64,000 bases of DNA from Microbispora hainanensis (GTDB lineage: Bacteria; Actinomycetota; Actinomycetes; Streptosporangiales; Streptosporangiaceae). The stretch spans positions 62,001-126,000 of the forward strand of contig NZ_VIRM01000015.1 in assembly GCF_006874475.1 (NCBI RefSeq), read 5' to 3'. Of the stretch, positions 7,743 through 16,432 are shown piece after piece. Position numbers and translations under genes: made by a program. The notes under the pieces are model-generated. The model ran no database searches and had not been told where the DNA came from. It saw only the letters and a program-made list of their open reading frames with translations. Numbering within the stretch: position 1 is the stretch's first letter; each line of letters starts with the position of its first letter.

Positions 7743-8720
7743 TCAGTCGGAGGGCCGGGGTCCCGCCGCGCGGCGGAGCCGGTTGGCGATCGCGAGTCCC
7801 AGCCCCTCCTCCACCGGCAGGGACGCGATGATCAGGTCGCATCCCCGCTGGTCGAGCTCGCGCAGGAAGCCGTACAGCTCGCGCGCGTACGCGTCCAGCG
7901 AGGCGGGGACCTCGACCACGGCGTGCGCCTTCACCTCGGCGTCGGCGAAGGAGGGGGGAAGGAAGACGCCCACCTGGTGTCCCAGCTCCTGGGCGAGCTC
8001 CGCCTCGGCGACGACCTTCCCGGGCTCGACGAGGACGACCCGCGCACGCGGGGCGTAGTGGGACGGATGCTGGCCGGGCACCCGGACGCGGCTCGTGGAG
8101 GGGACCGCGAGCGGGCGGCCCAGCGCCGCTTCGAGGTCCTCGCGCGTCACCCCGCCGGGGCGCAGGATGCTCGGGACGTCGCCCGTGGCGTCGACGATGG
8201 TGGACTCGACGCCGACCCCGCAGGCGCCGCCGTCCAGCACGAAGTCGACGGCGTCGCCGAGCTCCGCACGGACGTGGTCCGCGGTCGTGGGGCTGACCGA
8301 GCCGAAGCGGTTGGCGGACGGGGCCGCGACACCGCCGCCGAAGGCCGCCAGCAGCGCGAGCGCGACGGGGTGGCCGGGCACGCGTACGGCCACGGTCTCC
8401 AGGCCGCCGGTCGTTTCGAGGGGCACCCGGGGGCCGCGGCGCAGGACCAGCGTGAGCGGCCCCGGCCAGAAGCGTTCGGCCAGCAGGCGTGCCGTCTCGG
8501 GCACCTCCTCGACCCAGTCGCCCAGGCGCTCCGCGCCCCCGATGTGGACGATCAGCGGGTGGGAGGGCGGACGCCCCTTGACCTGGAAGACGCGCGCGAC
8601 GGCGGCGGGGTTCTCGGCGTCGGCGCCCAGACCATAGACGGTCTCGGTCGGGAGGGCCACGAGGCCTCCGGCGCGCAGCACGCCGGCCGCCTTCTCTATG
8701 TCACCGGTTCCTGCCGTCAC
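7743..8720 (-). CDS. L-threonylcarbamoyladenylate synthase (Sua5/YrdC/YwlC)
   Basis: About 325 residues from GTG 8720 (VTAGTGDIEKAAGVLRAGGL) with AAAGGA upstream. The YrdC domain covers residues 1-210: GLVALPTETVYGLGADA is the substrate loop, KGRPPSHPLIVHI follows, FWPGPLTLVLRR, VAVRVPGHP, APSANRFGSVSPTTADHV and LDGG complete the motifs. The C-terminal Sua5 domain starts with HPSHYAPRARVVLVEPGKVV. The long form (YrdC plus Sua5 domain) makes threonylcarbamoyl-AMP for the t6A37 tRNA modification in the cytoplasm. This is a housekeeping gene, and its divergent neighbour is the large hybrid kinase. Confidence 0.93.
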   Translation of the reverse strand: MTAGTGDIEKAAGVLRAGGLVALPTETVYGLGADAENPAAVARVFQVKGRPPSHPLIVHIGGAERLGDWVEEVPETARLLAERFWPGPLTLVLRRGPRVPLETTGGLETVAVRVPGHPVALALLAAFGGGVAAPSANRFGSVSPTTADHVRAELGDAVDFVLDGGACGVGVESTIVDATGDVPSILRPGGVTREDLEAALGRPLAVPSTSRVRVPGQHPSHYAPRARVVLVEPGKVVAEAELAQELGHQVGVFLPPSFADAEVKAHAVVEVPASLDAYARELYGFLRELDQRGCDLIIASLPVEEGLGLAIANRLRRAAGPRPSD

Positions 8721-9011
8721 CCTCGGGATCCTTTCACTGTTCCGCTCTCCGCATACCGGGCTCTCGCCGCGGCGGCGCTGTGTGCGCGGCGGCGCGGGGG
8801 CAACGCCGCCAGGACGTGTCCAGCTCAGCGTAGAACCTCGCAGGTCCCACCCCGTCGTGCCGGTCAGGCCGCCGATGAGCATTCCGTAGGGATTCATCCG
8901 GCTTCGGCGGGCCGGAGTATCGTGCTGCGCACATGTCACCGACCTCCCCACACCTCTGCGGGAACCGCCGGCGCGGGTGGGCTGGGCTCGGCGTGAACGA
9001 GAGGGTGTCAC

Positions 9012-12000
9012 GTGACGCGCTGTGATGACGCTGAGCAGGTGCCACCGGAGGCGTCCGGGGCCGGGGTGTTCGTCGCCGACGACGAGGTCGGCCGCGATCT
9101 GGCGTCGGTGGACTGGCGGGCCACCCCGCTCGGGCCGCCGGAGGAGTGGCCGCAGAGCCTGCAGACGGCGGTGAGCATCCTGCTGTCGTCCCGGTTCTCC
9201 ATGTGGATGGCGTGGGGGCCGGAGCTGACCTTCTTCTGCAACGCCGCCTATCGGCGCGACACGCTGGGCCGGAAGTATCCGTGGGCGTTGGGCCGGCCCG
9301 CGGGCGAGGTCTGGGCGGAGATCTGGGACGACATCGGCCCGCGGATCGACACCGTGCTGGCCACGGGGCAGGCGACCTGGGACGAGGCGCTGCTGCTGTT
9401 CCTGGAGCGGGCCGGCTATCCGGAGGAGAGCTACCACACGTTCTCCTACAGCCCCCTTCGCGACGACTCCGGCACTGTGGTCGGCATGTTGTGCGTCGTC
9501 AGCGAGGAGACCGAGCGGGTCATCGGCGAGCGGCGCATGGCGACCCTGCGGGATCTCGGCTCCGATCCCAGTGTGGTCCGCACCGAGCAGGAGATGCTCG
9601 GTTTCGCCTGCCGGCAGCTCGGCCGCAACCTGCGTGACCTGCCGTTCACGCTGACCTACCTGTTCCAGGACGGCGGCGGCGCACGGCTGGCCGGGGTGAC
9701 CGGCATCGCCGCCGGGCACCCGGCCGCTCCGCTCACGACGGCGGCCGGCGACCCGGGAACGGTGTGGCCCGCGGCGGCGCCGGCCCGGGGAGAGTCGGTG
9801 ATCGTGCCGCTCGACGGCGCGCCGTTCGCCGATCTCCCGGCCGGAGCCTGGCCGGAGCCGCCCACGCAGGCGCTGGTGGTGCCGCTGCTCCAGCAGGGCA
9901 GCGCGCCGTACGGGTTCCTGGTGGCCGCGCTCAACCGCTATCGCCCCCTGGACGAGGCGTATCGCGGGTTCGTCGAGCTGGCCGCGGGGCACGTCGCGGC
10001 GGGCATCGCGAGCGCCCGCAGCTATCAGGCCCAGCAGCGGCGGGCGGAGGAGCTGGCCGAGCTCGACCGTGCGAAGACCGTCTTCTTCTCCAACATCAGC
10101 CATGAGTTCCGCACGCCGCTGACCCTGATCATGGGGCCGGTGGAGGAACTGCGCGCCCGTCTGCAGGGAGCGGACCCGCAGGTGCGCGAGGAGCTGGAGG
10201 TGATCCGCCGCAACGGGCTGCGGCTGGGCAAGCTGGTCAACACCCTGCTGGACTTCTCCCGCATCGAGGCCGGCCGGATGCAGGCCGGCTATGAGCCGGT
10301 CGACCTGGCCACCGTCACCGCCGAGCTGGCCAGCCTCTTCCGCTCCGCGATCGACAAGGCGGGCCTGGAGTTCCAGGTCGACTGCCCTCCCCTGGACGAG
10401 CCGGTCTACATCGACCGCGGCATGTGGGAGAAGGTGGTGCTCAACCTGCTCAGCAACGCGCTGAAGTTCACCTTCGAGGGCGCGATCGGCGTCACCGTGC
10501 GCGGGGAGGGCGACCACGCGGTGGTGACCGTCACCGACACGGGCATCGGCGTCCCGGCCGACGAGGTGCCGCGGCTGTTCGAGCGGTTCCACCGCATCGA
10601 GAACGCGCGCTCGCGCTCCAACGAGGGAAGCGGCATCGGGCTGGCCCTCGTGCAGGAGCTGGTCGGCCTGCACGGCGGCACGATCAGCGCCGACAGCGCC
10701 GAGGGCGAGGGCACCCGTTTCACCATCCGCCTGCCGTACGGCACCGCGCACCTGCCCGCCGAGGCGATCACGACGGCCGGCACCGGCGCGGGCGCCACCG
10801 CCGCGGACCCGTACGTCGAAGAGGCGCTGCGCTGGCTGCCCGCGGACGAGGGCGGCGAGCCCGCCGGAGACGGCATGGAGCTGCCGTCGCACGACGGCTC
10901 CGCCGCCCGGTCAGGGGGCTCGGCCGTCCCGGCGCGCGTGCTGGTCGCCGACGACAACGCCGACATGCGCGGCTATCTCGTCCGTCTCCTCAAGGGCGCC
11001 GGATATCTCGTCAGCACCGCGGGCGACGGGATGGAGGCCCTGGACGCCGTCCGCGCGGACGCGCCCGACCTCGTGATCAGCGACGTGATGATGCCGCGCA
11101 TCGACGGGCTGTCCCTGGTCGCGGCGCTGCGGTCCGATCCGCGCACCGCCGCCGTGCCCGTGGTGCTGCTGTCGGCCCGGGCGGGCCAGGAGGCGTCCAT
11201 CGAGGGGCTGCAGGCCGGGGCCGACGACTACCTGGTCAAGCCCTTCGCCGCCGCGGAGCTGCTCGCGCGGGTGCGGGCGAACATGGACATGGCACGGCTG
11301 CGCCAGCACCAGGCGCGCTGGCGCAGCGCGCTGGTCGACTCGCTGCAGGAGGCGTTCTTCGTCTGCGATGAGCAGGGCGCCGTCATCGAGATCAACAGCG
11401 CCTTCACCGACATCCTCGGCTACGGCCCGGAGAACCTGCCGTACACGCCGATCCACCCGTGGTGGCCGGACCCCGCCGCCGATCCCGCGGCCTACCAGCA
11501 GGTCGCCGACGCCTTCAGCGGCCTGCTCGGCCCGGGCCGGGGCAGCTACACCATCCCGGTCGTCCACCGGGACGGGCACCGGCTGTGGATCAGCGTCACC
11601 TTCAACGAGGCGCAGGACCCCGACACCGGGCGGCACGTCGTCGTCGGCACCTTCCGCGACGTCACCGCCGAGCACTACGCCATCCAGCGCGAGAGCGCCC
11701 TCGCCTCGCTGAGCACCGGCCTGTCGCAGGCCGGGAGCCTCTCCGACGCGCTGACCGGCGCCCTGCGGGAGCTGCGCGGCCTGTGGCGTGCGACGTCGGT
11801 CCTCGCCGCGGTCTTCGGCCAGGGCGAGGAGCCGGCGCTGACCGTCGAAGGTGAGCCGGTGGACTGGCACGGGCTGCCCGGCGATCGCCGCCAGACGCTC
11901 ACCGACCTGCTGCGGCGGCCGCTGCTCACCCCGGTCACCGAGCGCGACGGGGCCGGCATCCTGCTGGAGCACCCCGAGGGCCAGCTCGCCCTGTGGATCG

Positions 12001-13184
12001 ACCTGGGCGACCACCGGCCCTTCACCGGCGAGGACCAGGTGCTGCTGTCGCTGCTGGCCGGGCGTCTCGCCCAGGGCCTTGTGCGCGCCCACCAGATCGA
12101 CCAGCAGCGCGAGACCGCCATCGCGCTGCAGCGCGCCATCCTCGGTCCCTCCCGGCTTCCCGACGGGTTCGCCGTACGCTACGAGCCCGCCACCCGGCCT
12201 CTGGAGGTCGGCGGCGACTGGTACGACACCGTCGCCCTTCCCGGCGGGCGCATCGGCATCGTCGTCGGCGACTGCGTCGGGCGCGGGGTGCAGGCCGCCG
12301 CCGTCATGGGACAGCTGCGCAGCGCGTGCCGTGCGCTGCTGCTGCAGGACGACAGCCCGGCCCGCGTGCTCATGGCCCTGGACCAGTTCGCCGCCGGCGT
12401 CCCCGGGGCCCGGTGCACCACCGTCTTCTGCGCCGTCCTCGATCCGGAGACCGGGCGCCTGTCCTACTCCAGCGCCGGACATCCGCCGGGGATCCTCGCC
12501 CACCCCGACGGCAGCACGGGCCTGCTCGACGGCGGGCGTTCGGTGCCGCTGGCCGTACGCCCGGGGGCGACCCGCCCGGAGAGCGAGACGGTCATCCCCG
12601 CGCGCGCCACGCTCATGCTCTACACGGACGGCCTGGTCGAGCGCCGCCGCCGTCCGCTCTATTCGGGCATCGACCAGGCCAGCCAGGCCGTACAGGACGG
12701 CAGGAACGTCGCCGTCGACGACCTCGCCACCCAGGTGATGATCCGCCTGGCGCCCGCGGACGGCTACGACGACGACGTCGCCCTGCTGCTCTACCGGCAC
12801 CCGGCCCCGCTGGAGATGACCTTCCCGGCGGAGTCGTCCCAGCTCGCGCCCGTACGCAAGGCGCTGCGGAGCTGGCTCGGCCAATGCGACCTGCCGACGC
12901 AGATCGTCCAGAACGTCCTGGTCGCCGCAGGAGAGGCGTGCGCGAACGCCATCGAGCACGGCCACCGGCACGCCCCCGGCGACATCGTCCGCCTGCGGGC
13001 CGAGGCGTCGGTCGACAACCTGCGCCTCACCGTCGCCGACACCGGCCGCTGGAAGTCCCCCGAGCCCGAGGCCAACTCCCACCGCGGCCGCGGCGTCGCG
13101 CTCATGCGCGCCATGATGCAGCAGGTCACCATCACCCCCGGCCCGTACGGGACCACCGTCGACATGCAGATGAGGATCGCCTGA
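9012..13184 (+). CDS. giant hybrid sensor: PAS-GAF-histidine kinase-receiver-PAS-GAF-SpoIIE phosphatase-anti-sigma kinase
   Basis: A 1390-residue protein from GTG 9012 behind GAGAGGG. In order: a PAS-like region (about 40-165), a GAF (about 175-345), HisKA with phospho-His in FFSNISHEFRTPLTLI (about 366), HATPase (470-590; NLLSNALKFTF, GSGIGLALVQELV), and a receiver (640-760; phospho-Asp in DLVISDVMMPRIDG, Lys in DYLVKPF). A second PAS (EAFFVCDEQGAVIEINSAF), a GAF-like stretch, an SpoIIE/PP2C phosphatase (1060-1260; VGGDWYDTVALPGGRIGIVV, GDCVGRG) and an RsbW-like ATPase (1265-1390; LVAAGEACANAIEHGH) complete it. No membrane segment is visible. It joins His-Asp phosphorelay with partner switching. 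The next gene, a STAS protein, overlaps its stop and is the obvious substrate. Confidence 0.92.
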   Translation: MTRCDDAEQVPPEASGAGVFVADDEVGRDLASVDWRATPLGPPEEWPQSLQTAVSILLSSRFSMWMAWGPELTFFCNAAYRRDTLGRKYPWALGRPAGEVWAEIWDDIGPRIDTVLATGQATWDEALLLFLERAGYPEESYHTFSYSPLRDDSGTVVGMLCVVSEETERVIGERRMATLRDLGSDPSVVRTEQEMLGFACRQLGRNLRDLPFTLTYLFQDGGGARLAGVTGIAAGHPAAPLTTAAGDPGTVWPAAAPARGESVIVPLDGAPFADLPAGAWPEPPTQALVVPLLQQGSAPYGFLVAALNRYRPLDEAYRGFVELAAGHVAAGIASARSYQAQQRRAEELAELDRAKTVFFSNISHEFRTPLTLIMGPVEELRARLQGADPQVREELEVIRRNGLRLGKLVNTLLDFSRIEAGRMQAGYEPVDLATVTAELASLFRSAIDKAGLEFQVDCPPLDEPVYIDRGMWEKVVLNLLSNALKFTFEGAIGVTVRGEGDHAVVTVTDTGIGVPADEVPRLFERFHRIENARSRSNEGSGIGLALVQELVGLHGGTISADSAEGEGTRFTIRLPYGTAHLPAEAITTAGTGAGATAADPYVEEALRWLPADEGGEPAGDGMELPSHDGSAARSGGSAVPARVLVADDNADMRGYLVRLLKGAGYLVSTAGDGMEALDAVRADAPDLVISDVMMPRIDGLSLVAALRSDPRTAAVPVVLLSARAGQEASIEGLQAGADDYLVKPFAAAELLARVRANMDMARLRQHQARWRSALVDSLQEAFFVCDEQGAVIEINSAFTDILGYGPENLPYTPIHPWWPDPAADPAAYQQVADAFSGLLGPGRGSYTIPVVHRDGHRLWISVTFNEAQDPDTGRHVVVGTFRDVTAEHYAIQRESALASLSTGLSQAGSLSDALTGALRELRGLWRATSVLAAVFGQGEEPALTVEGEPVDWHGLPGDRRQTLTDLLRRPLLTPVTERDGAGILLEHPEGQLALWIDLGDHRPFTGEDQVLLSLLAGRLAQGLVRAHQIDQQRETAIALQRAILGPSRLPDGFAVRYEPATRPLEVGGDWYDTVALPGGRIGIVVGDCVGRGVQAAAVMGQLRSACRALLLQDDSPARVLMALDQFAAGVPGARCTTVFCAVLDPETGRLSYSSAGHPPGILAHPDGSTGLLDGGRSVPLAVRPGATRPESETVIPARATLMLYTDGLVERRRRPLYSGIDQASQAVQDGRNVAVDDLATQVMIRLAPADGYDDDVALLLYRHPAPLEMTFPAESSQLAPVRKALRSWLGQCDLPTQIVQNVLVAAGEACANAIEHGHRHAPGDIVRLRAEASVDNLRLTVADTGRWKSPEPEANSHRGRGVALMRAMMQQVTITPGPYGTTVDMQMRIA

Positions 13185-13483
13185 TGACCACTCCCCTGAC
13201 CCTCACCCCTGGGGTTCGCCCGGACGGCGTCGCGCTCCTGACCGCGGCCGGCGAGATCGACATGAGCAACACCGACGCTCTCGCGGCGGCGCTCGACAGC
13301 ACCCCGGGGCCCGTCGTCATCGACCTGACCTCCGTCGAATACCTCGACAGCGCGGGCCTGAGCGTGCTGTTCGCGCACGCCGACCACATCACCCTCATCG
13401 CCAGCCCTCTGCTGACCCCCGTCCTGACCATCTCCGGGCTGGCGGACCTCGTCACCGTCGCCGAGGGGGACTCCGGCGTCTGA
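13184..13483 (+). CDS. STAS domain anti-sigma factor antagonist
   Basis: A 99-residue single STAS domain: GVALLTAAGEIDMSNTDAL, VVIDLTSVEYLDSAGLSVLF and VLTISGLADLVTVAEG. The Ser of the DSAG motif is the usual phosphorylation site. Its ATG overlaps the TGA of the hybrid kinase, implying coupled translation. By family logic the kinase domain of that protein phosphorylates this antagonist, the SpoIIE domain dephosphorylates it, and the unphosphorylated form frees a sigma factor from an anti-sigma factor. No cognate sigma gene is adjacent. Confidence 0.88.
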   Translation: MTTPLTLTPGVRPDGVALLTAAGEIDMSNTDALAAALDSTPGPVVIDLTSVEYLDSAGLSVLFAHADHITLIASPLLTPVLTISGLADLVTVAEGDSGV

Positions 13484-13550
13484 TAGAGCCGTCCGCCTCC
13501 TGAAGTGAGATTTTGCTCTCGCTTGCGTTGATCTCTTTACGCGAGTCATG

Positions 13551-13566
13551 TGATAGTTGACTATCA
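13551..13566. promoter_or_regulatory. palindromic operator upstream of the P450 gene
   Basis: TGATAGTTGACTATCA is a perfect inverted repeat (TGATAGT, two-base centre, ACTATCA). It lies 51 bases before the P450 start and contains a -35-like TTGACT. A near copy is at 14833-14848, in front of the TetR gene. The likely binder is that TetR protein. Confidence 0.7.
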
Positions 13567-13617
13567 AGTGGCTGCTCGACGGCTCGTGGTGAACGGCGAT
13601 CCGCTCTGGGAGGCATC

Positions 13618-14823
13618 ATGACCACTGTCGAACCCCGGACCTTCCCCTTCGGTCAGGCGGACCGGCTGGAGGTGGATCCCCTTTTCTCCCGGTTGCGGCA
13701 GGACGAACCGCTGTGCCGGGTGCGGCTGCCGTACGGGGAACCCGCGTGGCTCGCGACCCGCTATGAGGACGTCAAGGTCGTGCTCGGCGACGCGCGGTTC
13801 AGCCGGGCCGCGGCGATCGGCCGCGACGAGCCGCGGATGCGGCCCCACCGGTCCCGCCCCGGCGGCATCCTCAGCTTCGACCCGCCCGAGCACAGCAGGC
13901 TGCGCAGGCTGGTGTCGAAGGCGTTCACCGTACGGCGGGTCGAGCTGTTGCGGCCCCGCGCCCAGCAGATCGCCGACGGTCTCGCCGGCGCGATGCTGGA
14001 CAAGGGCGCCCGGGCCGACCTCGTCGAGGACTTCGGGCTGCCGCTGCCGATCACGGTCATCTGCGAGTTGCTGGGCGTGCCCGTCGAGGACCGGGTCGAC
14101 TTCCGCACCTGGTCGGACGCGCTCCTGTCCACCACGCGGTTCACCCCCGACGAGGTGGTGCGCTGCATGGGGCTGCTCCGGGACTACATGGCGGGGCTCA
14201 TCGCCCAGCGCCGCCAGACCCCGAAGGGCGACCTGCTCAGCGCGCTCGTCGCGGCCCGGGACGACGAGGAGCGGCTGTCGGAGGAGGAGATGCTGTCGCT
14301 GGCCGAGGCGCTGCTGGTCGCCGGTCACGAGACCACGGCCACGCAGATCCCGAACTTCGTCTACGTGCTGCTCACCCACCCCGAGCAGCTCGCGGCGCTG
14401 CGCGGCGACCTCGACCTGATCCCCAGGGCCGTCGAAGAGCTGATGCGCTTCGTCCCGCTCGGCGGCGGCGCGTCGATCGCGCGCTACGCGCTGGAGGACG
14501 TCGAGCTGGGCGGCGTCACGGTGCGCGCCGGTGAGCCGGTGGTCGTGAGCCTGATAGCGGCCAACCGCGACGAGTCGGTCTACACGAACCCCGACGACCT
14601 CGAACTCGACCGCCAGGAGGCCTCGCACGTGGGGTTCGGGCACGGGGCGCACCACTGCCTCGGCGCCCCGCTCGCCCGGATGGAGCTGCAGGTCGCGCTG
14701 CGTACGCTGCTCACCCGGCTGCCGGGGCTCCGCCTCGCCGGCTCCGAGGACGACGTCGTGTGGAAGACGGGGTTGTCCACCCGGGGCCCCGAGCACATGC
14801 TCGTCACGTGGGACCGGCCCTGA
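13618..14823 (+). CDS. cytochrome P450
   Basis: A 401-residue soluble P450 with ATG 13618 behind GGGAGG. Family marks are FDPPEHSRLRRLVSKAFTVR (C-helix), LVAGHETTATQ (I-helix oxygen-activating Thr), EELMRF (ExxR), and the heme loop GFGHGAHHCLGAPLARMELQ with the axial Cys. The phenylalanine-bounded heme signature is conserved. Length and layout fit class I bacterial P450s fed by ferredoxin, but no ferredoxin or reductase gene is adjacent. The shared operator and the TetR gene immediately downstream suggest substrate-inducible control, perhaps for detoxification or catabolism of a hydrophobic compound. Confidence 0.93.
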   Translation: MTTVEPRTFPFGQADRLEVDPLFSRLRQDEPLCRVRLPYGEPAWLATRYEDVKVVLGDARFSRAAAIGRDEPRMRPHRSRPGGILSFDPPEHSRLRRLVSKAFTVRRVELLRPRAQQIADGLAGAMLDKGARADLVEDFGLPLPITVICELLGVPVEDRVDFRTWSDALLSTTRFTPDEVVRCMGLLRDYMAGLIAQRRQTPKGDLLSALVAARDDEERLSEEEMLSLAEALLVAGHETTATQIPNFVYVLLTHPEQLAALRGDLDLIPRAVEELMRFVPLGGGASIARYALEDVELGGVTVRAGEPVVVSLIAANRDESVYTNPDDLELDRQEASHVGFGHGAHHCLGAPLARMELQVALRTLLTRLPGLRLAGSEDDVVWKTGLSTRGPEHMLVTWDRP

Positions 14824-14832
14824 CGGGCTTAT

Positions 14833-14848
14833 CGATAGTTGTCTATCA
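14833..14848. promoter_or_regulatory. second copy of the palindromic operator, upstream of the TetR gene
   Basis: CGATAGTTGTCTATCA matches the P450 upstream site at 14 of 16 positions. It ends 21 bases before the GTG start at 14870, and TATCCT (14857-14862) between them may serve as a -10 element. No Shine-Dalgarno sequence precedes the GTG, so a leaderless, autorepressed transcript is plausible. Confidence 0.65.
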
Positions 14849-14869
14849 TTTCTGGCTATCCTGTGGCGG

Positions 14870-15499
14870 GTGAGCACCGAGACCTCGCGACGGCTGCGCG
14901 CCGACGCCGCACGCAACTCGGGGAAGATCCTGCGCGCGGCCCGGGAGGCCTGGGCCGAGCAGGGGCCCGACGCGCTGCTCGAAGACATCGCCCGCCGCGC
15001 CGGTGTCGGCATCGCGACCCTCTATCGCCATTTTCCCGACAAGGCGGGCCTGGTCAGGGCGGCCCTCGACCAGAGCTTCGCCGAGGAGATCGCCCCCGCC
15101 ATCGAACGGGCGCTCGGCGACGACGATCCCCGCCGCGCTCTGACCGCCGTGCTGGAGGCGGCGATGTCCACCGCGGATCGGGAGCGCAACACCCTGGCCG
15201 CCGCCCGGAACTCCGGCGCCGTCACCGCCGAGGCGAGCAGCCCGTTCATCGAGTCGCTGACCCTGCTGGCCCGGCGCGGGCAGGAGGCCGGCCTCATCCG
15301 CGCCGACCTCGTCGCCGACGACCTGCCGAGGATCATGGTCATGCTGATGGGCGTGCTGTGGACGATGGACCCCGGCAGCGACGGCTGGCGGCGCTACCTC
15401 GCGCTCGTCCTCGACGCCCTGTCTCCCGGCGCGACCTCCCCGCTGCCGGACGCCGTACCGCTCAGGTCACCGCGCAAGCGGGGCGGCTGGCCCGTGTGA
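14870..15499 (+). CDS. TetR family transcriptional repressor
   Basis: A 209-residue protein starting at GTG 14870 (VSTETSRRLRADAARNSGKI). The helix-turn-helix reads ALLEDIARRAGVGIATLYRH followed by FPDKAGLVRAAL, the canonical TetR DNA-binding region at residues about 32-65. The C-terminal part is a variable ligand-binding helix bundle, with TetR_C-like LARRGQEAGLIRADLVADDL then PRIMVMLMGVLWTM. It lies 46 bases after the P450 in the same direction. Two copies of a palindrome, one before each gene, make it the likely regulator of both. Confidence 0.9.
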   Translation: MSTETSRRLRADAARNSGKILRAAREAWAEQGPDALLEDIARRAGVGIATLYRHFPDKAGLVRAALDQSFAEEIAPAIERALGDDDPRRALTAVLEAAMSTADRERNTLAAARNSGAVTAEASSPFIESLTLLARRGQEAGLIRADLVADDLPRIMVMLMGVLWTMDPGSDGWRRYLALVLDALSPGATSPLPDAVPLRSPRKRGGWPV

Positions 15500-15511
15500 C
15501 GCACGGGCGGC

Positions 15512-16357
15512 CTACGGCAAGGGGAAGGACGCGTCGTGATCCTGCCCAGGAGCGGTGAGCCTGGCGAGCGCGGCGGCCGAGGGCGTTCCGGGCTCGGCCT
15601 GGTAGGCGATGACGACCTGGCCGTCCGTCCCGCCGACGGTCAGGCTGTGACGCCGCAGGACGAGCGGCCCGGCGACGGGATGGGCGAACTCCTTCGTCTC
15701 GTCTCGCGTCGGGCGGACGTCGTGGCGTTCCCACAGGCGGCGGAAGTCCTCGGAGGCCGCCGACAGCTCCTCGACCAGCTCGCGCAGGGCAGGGTCGCCG
15801 AGGTCGGCCCCGGCCCGGAGCGCGGCGGCAGAGCCGGCCGCGACGGCGCCCCACTGGGGGAACAGCGCCCGCGCGCCGGGATCGAGGAAGACGTCTCGGA
15901 CGAGGTTGCGGCCGGGCCGATACATGGGCGCGAGGGCCATCGCCGGCCCGTTGGCGGCCAGCACGTCGAACCGGCGTCCCCGCAGGTAAGCGGGTATACC
16001 CACCCACGCGTCGAGGAGAGACCCGGCCCCCGGGGCCGGTCGATCACGCGGTCGGCGGGCCTGGCCGCCGTTCGGTCTCGACGCGTCGCGGGCCAGGGCG
16101 TGCAGGTGGGTTGTGAGGTCTGCGTCGAGGCGCAGGGCGGCCCCGAGCGCGTCGAGCACCTGCTCGGAGGGATTGCGGTCCCGGCCCTGTTCAAGCCGGG
16201 TCAGGTAGGCGAGGCTGACGCCTGCGAGCGCGGCCAGCTCGTCGCGGCGCAGCCCGGCCACGCGGCGTCGCCCGAGCGCGGGCAGCCCGGCGTCCTCCGG
16301 GCGTACGAGCGCGCGGCGGGCCTTGATGAAGCTGCCAAGAGCGTTGGTGCCGGGCAT
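15512..16357 (-). CDS. MmyB-type XRE family regulator
   Basis: A 281-residue protein from ATG 16357 (MPGTNALGSFIKARRALVRP). The HTH is GLRRDELAALAGVSLAYLTR followed by LEQGRDRNPSEQVLDALGAA. The remaining 190 residues are the MmyB-like ligand-binding domain, recognised by AWVGIPAYLRGRRFDVLAAN, MYRPGRNLVRDVFLDPGARA and a late GTDGQVVIAYQAEPGTPS. MmyB-type regulators are thought to bind fatty-acid-like ligands. The divergent SDR gene begins 75 bases away and is the natural target, as is typical for this regulator/SDR pair. Confidence 0.9.
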   Translation of the reverse strand: MPGTNALGSFIKARRALVRPEDAGLPALGRRRVAGLRRDELAALAGVSLAYLTRLEQGRDRNPSEQVLDALGAALRLDADLTTHLHALARDASRPNGGQARRPRDRPAPGAGSLLDAWVGIPAYLRGRRFDVLAANGPAMALAPMYRPGRNLVRDVFLDPGARALFPQWGAVAAGSAAALRAGADLGDPALRELVEELSAASEDFRRLWERHDVRPTRDETKEFAHPVAGPLVLRRHSLTVGGTDGQVVIAYQAEPGTPSAAALARLTAPGQDHDASFPLP

Positions 16358-16432
16358 GTCACCCGCCACTGTACGCAGCGCCCGATGGTGACCCTGCCAC
16401 GGTGATGGCTGCGCCGTCCCGCGGGGGGCAGA

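Noticed and set aside
7743-10892. A 1049-codon minus-strand frame extending beyond Sua5 under the hybrid kinase
   Set aside because: Only the first 325 codons from GTG 8720 match a protein family. The rest is the antisense shadow of a high-GC gene whose own strand encodes intact domains.
10911-13082. Long minus-strand frame inside the hybrid kinase gene
   Set aside because: Composition is typical of a shadow frame, and the plus strand carries clear PAS, SpoIIE and ATPase domains.
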